Assembly: GCA_015499995.1 (NCBI GenBank)
Contig: JADNRV010000018.1
Location: 62,001-126,000, forward strand
Length of the DNA stretch: 64,000 nucleotides
Origin: Flammula alnicola
Taxonomy: Eukaryota; Basidiomycota; Agaricomycetes; Agaricales; Strophariaceae
Reading direction: 5' to 3'
The translations under genes were made by a program, and so were the position numbers. Positions 38,020 to 48,363 of the stretch are shown in pieces. The notes beneath the pieces are model-generated. The model was not told the origin of the DNA, searched no databases, and was given only the letters and a program-made list of their open reading frames with translations. Position 1 is the stretch's first letter; every line of letters starts with the position of its first letter.

Positions 38020-39903
38020 ATGCCAGAATTCGCGACCCCTCATTTCATGGACTTTTCAGTCTGCCAAGCAGACATTGCGGCTCATTTGCGCGTCTATGGT
38101 TCCATCCGTTTCCACCTTTTCGTCCTCGCAAAAAGACACGTTTATTACGACAACCAAGATATTCTCTGTCCGACCGCCGAAGGACGATTGTATCTGCGTC
38201 GCTCTGTATATCGGTTTAATCTCTGGATCACGAAAATACTTCGCCCCAAGTTCGAGAAAGTCGACAACACTCCCGTCGGCCTCAACGATAATGAATTACC
38301 GCCCTACGATGTAGTGCTTATTCTGCATGCGTTCATGCTTCATCCCCGAGCCTTCTATAGCGATACTATCCGACTATTCCCTGAACTCGGGGTTTTACAT
38401 GGCTTTCCTTTGACTCAAGTCGTGAGTATTACCACCATTCATATATCTTCCTTCCGTTTTAACGTCATCCCAGGCAGGGCTCATCGACGACTCCATGAAG
38501 TATATACCCAAACCCGAGCAGATCGCCTTTTGGGAAGCCTCAACAGGCGAGACGTTTGCGATGCCATTGTCGACCACCCCAACCGACAAATTTATCATTA
38601 GGTGCCCGAACTGCAAGCATACATTCCAGTCACTTTGGATGGAAGCCAGTGATGATGGCAGAGGCTCGAACCTGGCAGCTCCTTGCGGTGGATGCGATCT
38701 TGTCATTACCGATCTTGCATTTGGCGCTGCTATCATCTCGGAAGATATCCGTCGCGCGAAGTCGGGGAATGGTGTCGGATTGGCGTAAGCACTTTTATTA
38801 ACTAATGGGACATATTTTGATGTGATTGTACAGCGGAACGACACTGACAGTTGAGGGTGTCCTCGATCCCGAAAGATCCAGAGCTCTCACGATTGATATC
38901 GCTCAAGTTGTTGGTCTCTACAAGATAGAGAAACTTTCGTTGAATAATGTTATTCACGCCTTGATGGAGATACCTGAAAACATCATTGAGGGTTTAAGGT
39001 ATGGATAACGAGTGCTTTGACGATATATCCAACCTCACCATGGTACATATTTATACAGTGTTGACTTCTTAGCCTTCTACGGACTTCCTGGCGGATTTTC
39101 ATTCGACTTGGGTGCCGGGGTAAGTGTTACAACGGCATCCATTCTGGCAGTGTAGATAATTAAAATTACGTACCAGGTGTTGCGCCAAACCGGATTCGCA
39201 TCCAAGATGTATCATAATGGCTGGACTAACCCACAATTCCCGCATAAATGCTCTGCAATACTCGAGGAGTCGATCTCCCGGTACGCTGGGTTTTTGAGAT
39301 TATCAATGGACAGGAGTGCTGGCTCTTTGGGACCTGCTCACGATATCGATCTCGTTTGGCACACTCATCAACTAAAATACAATTATAGGTACTGTTTCAA
39401 ATACTCTGACGATGTTCTACCGATTCCTAGATTCTTCCCCAGAACCGACTTCCTTCGCATATTCGGTTGGTTCCTTGATCATATCGATTTTGCGCCCATA
39501 GATGTCCTCGGTACGTGAATACTCTTTCTTTGTCTGCGTCTTGTCTCGCTCACTCGGTGCTAGCAACATCTTACTCGAATGGCGGCGGTCGATGGGAGGT
39601 TTGTAATCTTTCACATTATGTACTATCCTCAGCCCGCGTTGATGCAGGCTCCGACAGACGACATACGGCACTCCATATCACGATTATTTTCTCAATGCCA
39701 CTTTTCCTCAGGCTATGTCTGTCTAGGATGTTCATTCACATTCTTGCACGAATCGCGATTCGCCGTAGTATTTCGTGTTGCTTATATCGAGTTTATAAAT
39801 AACTTTTCGAACCCCCCTTTGATCATGCGTTATTTATTTTTCAGATTGCCATCTAAGGTGAAAAGGGGATGCATATCACAGCGTGCCCAGAACAAGTCAT
39901 GAC
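38020..39903 (+). CDS. GRDP-like protein (DUF1399 family)
   Basis: Multi-exon gene, ATG at 38020 (MPEFATPHFMDFSVCQADIA). The signature is AHDIDLVWHTHQL near 39337-39375, diagnostic of the glycine-rich-domain protein family (DUF1399, PF07173). A preceding region FHLFVLAKRHVYYDN, DVVLILHAFMLHPRAFYSD also fits it. Cysteines CPNCKHTFQSL and CGGCDL suggest a small zinc-binding insert around 38600-38700. Role in fungi is unknown; plant relatives affect development and stress responses. The family's glycine-rich C-terminal region is absent. The last exons after 39520 are unclear, and the stop could lie anywhere from about 39600 to 39903. Confidence 0.7.
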
Positions 39904-40317
39904 AGCCGCAAAAACAAGGACGCCATTCCCATGAGGGTGAAAACTGGAACGAATTTCAACGAAGCAAGGTTCGGGTTGCTCCGTTCCTAGAGCCGACGAA
40001 TCAGCCCACGCCAACAGCTGATCTTGCTTTCTTGCTTACAGAAGGTCTTACATCTTTCTCTGTATCTCTAAATTTCCGAGAAGCATAAGTGACTGAATAC
40101 ATGGACAGAGACTTTCTTGTGTCCGCGCTCTCGCATCGTCTCATGACCGCCTCGATCATCGTTGCTCTTATGCTTGGAACCCTCACAGTAGCTAGCCGAC
40201 ATGCAGCGAACATGTGAGGCTTGAATATAGTTTAAACGACCAGCAGGAATACAAGAATTCTAGCGCTACTGTTAGCTTGTCGGCAAAATTTAAAGATAGT
40301 CGTTTCTGGGGAAATTC

Positions 40318-40909
40318 TCAATCATCGAGTTCCAACTCTAATCTCTTTAGTTCAGCCTCCATCCTATCCAGACGCTCCTTTTCTTTCTTCGCTGCAAGCC
40401 GCTCGCGAGCCCTGGCAAGTTTCTCGTTTATTTCAGCCTCTCTAGAAGAGGTTGAGGCCTCTACATGTTTGCGAAAAACAAAATATCAGCTTGGGAAAGA
40501 ATTAAGGTGCAGTGAATAAGTCCCTTACCCGATCCTGAAGCAGGGCCGTCGTTGTGGAGGATGTTTTTATTTCCTCGTCCACCGACCGCGCTGTCACTAA
40601 TCGCCCCATTGAACTGGTCTCCCTGGTCAACAGGATGCTTGTAATTGTCACCTATGGTAATGTATGTTAGATTGAAGGGCGAAGACCTCATTCGAAGCCA
40701 AGTTACGTACCTTCGACGTGTTGACGAACACTGTTATCGTTGTGCGAGTTTTGAATATCAGTGGTATTCTCGTTGTGGGATCCGACAGCACCACCACTCC
40801 CTCCCCCAGCTCCACTGGAACCAGGAGCTTGAAGAGACTATCAAATTATGAAGATCGGCGATGTACGGATATACTTACTAATCTTAGCGCCCTTCCAATC
40901 TTGACTCAT
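40318..40909 (-). CDS. Glycine-module protein with charged coiled-coil tail, paralog
   Basis: Minus strand, four exons, all introns phase 1; ATG at 40909-40907, stop TGA at 40320-40318, about 135 residues. Header MSQDWKGAKI in exon 1 (40879-40909). Exon 2 gives PGSSGAGGGSGGAVGSHN, so the GGD of its relatives is GGA here, followed by QNSHNDNSVRQHVEG. Exon 3 gives HPVDQGDQFNGAISDSAVGG and GRGNKNILHNDG. Exon 4 is the charged helix EINEKLARARERLAAKKEKE to LKRLELELDD. It matches the gene at 35980 exon for exon with roughly 60 percent identity by eye. Function unknown; see that entry for what the parts suggest. Confidence 0.78.
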
Positions 40910-41641
40910 TGTAATTTTCCGGTTCTTTTCAGATGAAGGCTCGTTGAGATATAATGTGAACGCGCTGGCGTGAAGTAGCTTCCACGCTTCGCCCTTTTTA
41001 TGTTTGGGAATCATTGGTGTGTGGAGCTTGGAGTGATATCCTCTGCGTTCGAAAAGGGCCCAAACATATACATTCCGTCTTGCCCTTGATAACTGAAGGA
41101 GCTGATCATGAGTTCAATCCGGTTGGGTTTGGTCAGACTCTCACGTCGGCGTAAAGTTATCTTCTTCGCGATGCAATGAGACGACTGCCGCCACACTAAG
41201 CACGTCGGATAAATTTAAATTCGCGGCATGAAGAGGGCAGGACACGTTCTAAATGTAGAATCGAGCTTGTCCAGTGCCTGATTATCGATGTGTTGTCCTG
41301 AAGCGACCTCAACAGCAAGCTGGATTTACATAGTACAGACTTAATTATAGTGACACAATACCTTCCGGAAGCAATCTTCTGGGGGACAGAAGTAGGTTCG
41401 AAGACGTCAATAGGGTAAATACAAGCACACTCGCAGAAACCAGCACTATTTCAGTATTTTATATCGAGCAAGAATGTCGGAGTCATAAATGACACTTCAT
41501 TTCCGCTCATTCAGTCTACCGACTTGCTACCGACTTGGGCCTTGACTATGAGGCGTTTGCAAGACGATCTCCCAAAATGTCAGTGATTAAAACCGATGTA
41601 ACTTTCAGGCAGCTAACATCTCAGTACGAGTTGGATCTTGG

Positions 41642-41900
41642 TTAGATCATGAGTGGCGCACTTCGCAGAGACAAATGAGAATTTCGACTGTGCCTGCTTT
41701 GGGCGCCAATCGGGAATGACAGAAGGTCGGGACTCGGCTTGGGACGGTCCGGACTGCCACGTTCGCCGTTCAATTTTACTGAAGTCTGATGGCACTCGCA
41801 TATCCACCGGACCATCGCATACATACTTAATACATACTAATTCTAGCACCTCTCCAATCCATTCATTGTAATCTCGTGGCTATTTGCAGACGCAGGTTCT
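41642..41900 (-). pseudogene. Relic or diverged member of the glycine-module family
   Basis: 41833-41900, read on the minus strand, matches the leader and first exon of the 35980 gene: AGAACCTGCGTCTGCAAATA, then an ATG at 41862 giving MDWRGARI followed by a donor GTATGT. The SQ of the usual MSQDW start has been lost by a small deletion, but a shorter frame survives. A possible second exon to 41642 (NGERGSPDRPKPSPDLLSFP) has lost the GGRGGD module. Probably a decaying copy. Confidence 0.55.
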
Positions 41901-42128
41901 TGCGTGAGGTATTGTTTGGCTGATCATCTACTAGGATAAGTTCCGAGTCTTCGAATTCGTGTGCTGAACCAGTCATCGTTGATCAAGTTTGGATCAAGTG
42001 TGTAGTTGCCTGTTGCCAATGTGACTTCTGATTTCTTATCATCCAGGTCAATGGGTTCAAATTTAAATCAACGATCCCTGTCCAGTTCCCTCTAAGCTTT
42101 ACACCCTCGACAGCAAACTTATTCGAAG

Positions 42129-44136
42129 ATGTCTACGAGAAGGCCACGGCAAGCTGAAAGGAAAGATATCTTGCCAGTGGGCGCATTTTCACAGGACTTC
42201 GAGCATTCTGAAATCCGTGAGCCAGCATTCACATCTGCTTCTCAGACACGATAAAAATCAAAACAATTTAGTCTCTGGCGACGGCGGTGACGGTGGGAGG
42301 GGTGGGGACATCGGCTCACACAATCGTATCAAAAACTCCAACGATGTGAACAATACGACTATCAACTTCTGTACGTATGTTTTTCCACTAATCCCGACAA
42401 TTGTATTGGACCTAATCGCGCTTATAGATGGCCCGCAATTCATCGTTAATTCCGATGGAAAATCCCTAGATCTTGACATGACTGATAAAAAATCAGGTTT
42501 GCTGATTTTCCTTTCATTCCACAGACTGTCGTTCATTCGTACACAGTTATTTCACACCCTTTCCATGGCGGCCTTAACCAGCAGGTGAAATCTAGTTCTA
42601 ATCTTCCCTTAGATATGCCACTGATTGTTCCATGAATAGTGGCTGGTCCAAGATGACGAGAACGGCGGAGTCGTTCTCAAGTCGAAGTACAACGGGACGT
42701 ACGTAGCGGCCAAAAATCCTGATCTGAGTCTGGACGGTGCATTGGTTTCTACAAACGATCCATTTTCTTGGAAGATATCAAAGGATGGAAGTGGCTACAA
42801 GTTAGTATTAACTCGTTTTGCAGTCGTTCCCCACGTTTCTCATTTTTTCATTACTCTTAGGCTTGCAGCGCCTAATTCAGATTTAGGTCTGAGTCTCGGC
42901 AATGCGGCAATACTCTCTGAAGGCCAAGGCACGCGCTTGTATATTCTGGAAAATACCCCAGAGAACCAAGCCGCAATTAAGAACGGGAAACTTGATCCAT
43001 CCAGCCCGACGACTATGAGTTCAACGAGTAAGCGATTTGATGTCGGTGAGTATTTAATTTTCTCCTTCGACAGAAGTCGATCTTATTGGATATGGTAGGC
43101 GCGAATATCAATGTCATTATCAACGATCTATCTGGCTCGGCAAATGCACTCAAAGATTTACAGAACTTCATGTATGTACTGTCGACCTGTCCTTAGCTTA
43201 ACACTCTCCTCATGCCTCCTCAGCACGTCCGACAGTGTCAAAAATCTGGTAATATATGTAGGGAATCATCAGGTAAATACTTTTTGCTATTGCGAATCAT
43301 CAGACCAATCTTAATGTCGGAAGGCCATGGACTCCTCCATCCCCGGGCCTAGTTCGACCATCGGCCCTTCTCCCTCTCCCCCCTATAGTTCCAACCTCGG
43401 CGCATCTCTCACGCGCCAAGAATGCACTGGTTTCCCCACCGGATACTTCCGCATTCGTGCTGCTGGAACTCAACATTACTGGTCAGTACACTACGGGGAA
43501 ACCAGCCACGATGGAAATGCGATATGTCTGTGGCACCTCGGTAATGACAATGTAACCCAGGTGCGTCAGTGGTTTCATTTTTACCACCTATGCCATCACT
43601 CGCTGACTGGAATTACGAAGCTCTTTTTCGTGAACTCAAAGGGGGAGTTATGCACCAGTGGCGCCCACATTGATGTAATGAGTGAGCAACATAATTCCGT
43701 ATTACTACTAAATATGGCCAGGGTTAACGAACATATAGGCCATACTTTGATTCTCGCCCACAATCGTCCACCGACATTTCCATCGCCAAACCCATGGTCT
43801 CACCCTGCGCCAACGTTTTCATATTCAAAGGAAACGAAAATCATGACTGCCAAATTTTATGCTGACCCGTTGATATCCGACCAATGGCCACGCCCCGAAA
43901 AAGAATGGAAGGATAAAGAATTCGTTATTACAGCTCGGGCCCCGACGCAAGTGAAGATCCACCTTTTTAACGAAATTTCCAGGTGGGCACCGAATTCGAG
44001 ATTGATCCGGTGGACTTGTCGAGCTGGTGACGTATGGCCAGCGAATGAATGGAACAATCTAGGAGTTGTAGAGAAGGCAGACATCATGAAGTTAAACGAC
44101 ACGGAAAGGATGAAGTGGGAGATCGAGCAAGTTTGA
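42129..44136 (+). CDS. Glycine-module protein fused to two lectin-like domains (copy A)
   Basis: Eleven exons, 485 residues; all phases add up. Exon 1 (42129-42216) encodes a header ending FSQDFEHSEI, exon 2 (42272-42370) the module SGDGGDGGRGGDIGSHN; both end in phase 1, as in the small genes nearby. Exons 3-6 encode an R-type (ricin-B, beta-trefoil) domain: YGPQFIVNSDGKSLDLDM, the QQW motif, and VLKSKYNGTYVAA. A linker with NINVIINDLSGSANALKDL follows. The C-terminal part starts TGFPTGYFRIRAAGTQHYW and contains SHPAPTFSYSKETKIM; this resembles the basidiomycete proteins often labelled CBM13-like. No signal peptide, so it probably acts inside the cell. The sugar ligand is unknown. The splice into 43324 uses an AAG acceptor. 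Confidence 0.78.
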
Positions 44137-44570
44137 TGCCAGCAGCGTAGTAATTCGATGATATGTACATACGCACAAGTCGAGAAATCACGAAATTCCC
44201 TCCTCACTATCACCAAAAGCCGCAGTTTCCAGCCCCAACGACCACCCTATGAACAAATTTGCATGTTACACTGTGATACAGTCGTGCAGAATCTCGCAAT
44301 GATGTCGTGCCTCCCCACGCTGTTTCCTTATATCCCATACCAATTTTCTGTGTGGGCATACCCTTGCACATCCGCAGTACATGCCAACACCGGCTGGCCG
44401 CTGAACCAGTCATCGTTGATCTGATCCGGTGTCGTTACCAATGTGACTTCTGAATGTCTTATCATATATAAAGGTCAATGGGTTCAAATTTAAATCAACG
44501 GTCCCTGTCCAGTTCCCTCTAAGCTTTACACCCTCGACAGTAAACTTATTTGAAGACGTTTACTACGAGA

Positions 44571-46467
44571 ATGGCACGGCATGCTGAAAACAATTTAGTC
44601 TCTGGCGACGGCGGTAACGATGGGCAGGGTGGGGACATCGGCTCACACAATAGTATCAAAAGCTCTAGTGATGTGAATGATACGACTACCAACTTTTGTA
44701 CGTATGTTTTTCACCAATCCCGACAATTGTATTGGACCTAATTGCGTCTGTAGATGGCCCGCAGTTCATCGTTAATTCCGACGGGAAATCGCTAGATCTT
44801 GACATGGCTGATAAAAAATCAGGTTTGATGATTTTCCTAAGTTCATTCCATTGACTGCCGTTCATTCGTACACAGTTATTTCGCACCCTTTCCATGGCGG
44901 CTTTAACCAGCAGGTGAAATCTACTTCTAATCTTCCCCTAGATATGCCACTGATTGTTCCATGAATAGTGGCTAGTCCAAGATGACGGGAACGGCGAAGT
45001 TGTTCTCATGTCGAGGTACAACGGGACGTACGTAGCGGCCAAACTGGATGGTGCATTGGTTTCTACAAACGATCCGTTTTCTTGGAAGATTTCAAAGGAT
45101 GGAACTGGCTACAAGTTAGTAATAACCCATTTTGCCGGTCGTTCCCCACATTTCTCAATTATCATTACTCTAAGGCTTGCAGTGCTAAAGTCTGCCAATT
45201 TGGGTCTGAGTCTCGGCAATTCCGCAATATTGCGGCCTCTCTCTGAAGGTCAAGACACGCGCTTGTATATTCTGGAAAATACCCCAGAGAACCAAGCCGC
45301 AATTAAGAGCAGGAAAATCGATCGATCCAGCCCGACGACTGTGAGTTCAACGAGTAAGCGATCCGGTGTTGGTGAGTACTATTTAATTTTCTCTTTCGAC
45401 ACACGGATCTTATTGGAAATGGTAGGCGCGAATGTCAATGTCACTATCAACGATCTATCTCGCTCAGCAGATGCACTCAAAGATTTACAAAACTTCATGT
45501 ATGTAGTGCCGACTTGTCCTTAGCTTAACACTCTCATCATGCTTCCTCAGCACGTCCGATAGTGTCAAAAATCTGGTAATATACGTAGGGCATCATCAGG
45601 TAAATACTTTTTTTCTATTGCGAATCATCAGATGAACCTTAATGTCGGAAGGGCGTGGACTCTTCCATCGCTAGTTCGACCATCAGCCCTTCTCCCTCTC
45701 TCCCCTATAGTTCCAACCTCGGCACACCTCTCACGCGCCAAGAATGCACTGGTTTCCCCACCGGATACTTCCGCATTCGTGCTGCTGGAACTCAACATTA
45801 CTGGTTGCCACACTATTTAGAAACCAGTCACGATGGAAATGCGGTGAGTCTGTGGCACCTCATTAACGGCAATGAGACCCAGGTGCGTCAGTGGGTTTCA
45901 TTTCTATCACCTACGCCATCACTTGCTGACTTGAATTACAAAGGTCTTTTTCGTGAACTCAAGGGGGGAGTTATGCACCACTGGCGCCCACATTGATGTA
46001 ATGAGTGAGCAACATAATTCCATATTACTATTAAATATTGCGGGGGTTAATGAACATATGCTTCCTCAGGCCATACTTTGATTCTCGCCCATGATCGTCC
46101 ACCAACATTTCCATCGCCAAACCCGTGGTTTCACCCTGCGCCAACATTTTCTTATTCAAAGGAAACAAAAATCATTACCGTCAAATTTTATGCTGACCCG
46201 TTGATATCCGACCAATGGCCACGCCCCGAAAAAGAATGGAAGGATAGAGAATTCGTTATTGCAGCTCGGGCCCCGACGCCAGTGAAGATCCACCATTTTA
46301 ACGAAATCTCTAGGTGGGCACCGAATTCGAGATTAATCCGGTGGACTGGTCGAACTGGTGATACATGGCAAGCGAATGAATGGAACAATCTAGGAGTTGT
46401 AGAGAAGGCAGACATCACAAAGTTAGAGGACACAGAAAGGATGAAATGGGAGATCGAGCAAGTTTGA
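44571..46467 (+). CDS. Tandem lectin-like paralog with a damaged 5' end (copy B)
   Basis: Same exon plan as copy A from the glycine module onward, ending at TGA 46465-46467. The module reads SGDGGNDGQGGDIGSHN. The original start codon of copy A has become ACG here (TTTGAAGACG at about 44550), and the rest of exon 1 with its splice donor is deleted. The ATG at 44571 (MARHAENNLVSGDGG) lies in frame with the module, so a shortened protein lacking the header is still possible. The R-type domain (WLVQDDGNGEVV, RYNGTYVAA) and the C-terminal domain (TGFPTGYFRIRAAGTQHYW, HPAPTFSYSKETKII) are intact. In this copy the exon near 45650 begins GVDSS with no ATG, which supports one fused protein and not two adjacent genes. 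Confidence 0.7.
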
Positions 46468-46529
46468 TACCAGCAGTGTAGATGTGTAAATACGCACAAG
46501 TCGAGACATTACCAATCACGAAATTCAAA

Positions 46530-47870
46530 AGCCGCAGCTGCCAGCCCGACCATATTGTCTCCTTCGCTGCGTCGGCCTCGTATTCGGCCTCAACTTCGAT
46601 GGATATCTGAAGAAGACATTAGTTTTGACCAAAGAGAGCAGAGAAAGAGCAATTAAACGGAGACTGTCATATCACTACCCGCACTCACCTTTCCATCCGT
46701 CTCCACCTTCACACCATGCAAGATCTCGCCCGCCACGTTGAAACTGCCTAGTTTCGAAGTTTTGGCGCAGCAACTTGCCGCAAATGGCTTACTTCCCATT
46801 ATCCTCCACGCCCTCATCTGATTTGTTATCAGATCGCTACGACTAGCGCGGAGTGGTTGGCGGTGGAGGCCTATATGTCGCACAGCGCAAAGCGGCAGAA
46901 AAGGCTGCGCGCAAGGCCAAGAAAGATCCAACATGCCCAAGTCTGCGCTCTCGGCGTATTTCAGCCAGGACTGGCGCGAGAGGATCAAACCCAAAAATCC
47001 CGATGCAGGATTCGGTGCGTCCTCCATTCTTATATTACTTCTTGTTGCCGTACATGCTGATGCTGGCCTCTGCCTTTCTCCGTTACCCCCTGAACTAGTA
47101 CCCCATCCAGGCACATAAACAACCCCTTCCCTCACGCTGTATATCCTAACCAAATCCTCCAACCGCGCCCGGGGTTGCGCGACGTCAAACAAGTCCCGAA
47201 ACGCGTCCTCGCGATCCATGTGCAGCTCCGACTCGTCGGCGAAGACGTCTTGGCTGACTTTGAGCAGGATGAAGCGGTCGAGGGCGGGGTTTCGCGGTGG
47301 GGTGGAGGTTTCACGGGTGAAGGTGGGTGCGGTGATGGTGCAGGGTCTTCGTATGCGGGTGGGTCATCGTTGAGGTTGGGGCCGAACGGCGCGGTGGTAG
47401 TAGAGGTGGCTGGAACATCCACGGGAAAGAGATCGCTCGAGTACGGCAAGCGGATCATCACTTGGTACATGGGGTGGTACGTCGACCGAAATACGTGCAT
47501 GCTGCCTCGAACGAGCCGCAGCGAGATGGAGAGCCAGAAAAAGGGCTTGCACTGTCTTTCGGGTTGGTGTCTTCATAGTAGGCAGGCTGCCTTGTACCGA
47601 TCTTGGGGGGTTGCAGGTAGGCAAGCTGGGGTTTGTCGGTCTGGTGGATGATTTGGCCGAGGAGCAGGGAGGTTACGGTGGGTTTGGCAGTGACCAAAAG
47701 GTGGCCGAGGGCGATGTGGGTGACGAGGGTTTTCTGAATAAGGAGCGCGGAATTGGGTGGGTGTTTGGGGAGAGGGTGGCTGCTGGCGTCGCGGCTGGGG
47801 AGCTAACACTCGACGAACCGCGCGACTGCTGCACTCCACCCCGGCACATGAACTACCCCCTCGCACCTTA
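46530..47870 (-). pseudogene. Remnant of an unidentified gene, larger copy
   Basis: On the minus strand, frame pieces read MYQVMIRLPYSSDLFPVDVP, then LDRFILLKVSQDVFADESEL, REDAFRDLFDVAQPRARLED and VREGVVYVPGW. Further down are SFNVAGEILHGVKVETDGK and ISIEVEAEYEADAAKET. The pieces look like real protein but lie in shifting frames with stops. The plus-strand NHP6 fragment (46880-47063) sits in the middle. I do not recognise the family. A smaller derivative lies at 32.05-32.44 kb in the opposite orientation. Confidence 0.5.
46880..47063 (+). pseudogene. Broken copy of part of NHP6
   Basis: Matches exon 2 of NHP6 and the start of the following intron (parent about 24436-24630). It shares CGCTCTCGGCGTA, CAGCCAGGACTGGCGCGAGA and GATGCAGG. 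Several small deletions remove codons from the basic arm and the MFF of the HMG box and shift the frame. The retained intron sequence after GGTGCGTCC shows a DNA-level copy. Confidence 0.85.
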
Positions 47871-48271
47871 GAAATGTGAGAAAGGTCGACGAACTTTTTG
47901 CGAACTTTCCGTTCCTGCTACTTAGCTATAGATCTCCGCTCCCAACGGTCTGTCTCTTCAATCGAAGAAAGACTGGTTCTAAATTTAGCGGGTAAAGTGT
48001 GCCAAAAAGAACAAATGGATTACTTACATTATACATATGAGTCAGTGCTAGTGCCGAGGTCATGATCAAGAGCGCTAACCTGAATCGTAAGTTGGACTTC
48101 GTCAGCATTTTGGCAGGCTAACCGAATTCTTTACCGACCACCCGAGATCCTGAATAAGGCCTTACTAGTTTACTAATGGCTCGCTCTCATTTGGCGCCCG
48201 GGCTTTTCTTTACCTTGTAAGTTACATGATATCGTTCGTTCTCCGGGCAGACATCCTTTTCATGAAATCAG

Positions 48272-48278
48272 TATAAAT
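48272..48278 (+). promoter_or_regulatory. TATA box of the MDR oxidoreductase gene
   Basis: TATAAAT in CAGTATAAATAGTG, 86 bases before the ATG at 48364; a plausible position with a leader of about 55 bases. Confidence 0.45.
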
Positions 48279-48363
48279 AGTGTGCAGGCGAATGCCAATC
48301 TGCTCGGCACTCACACACACACACGTCCTCATCTTCTCAATTATCAGCCCTACCAGTAGCGCA

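Noticed and set aside
43318..43330. Splitting the lectin-like copy A into two genes at the ATG 43327
   Set aside because: In copy B the same position reads GTG and the upstream exon joins in phase 0 with no stop, which favours one fused protein.
36660..47063. Hsp70 and NHP6 fragments as retroposed pseudogenes
   Set aside because: Both keep intron sequence from their source genes and have no poly-A tract, so they were copied as DNA.
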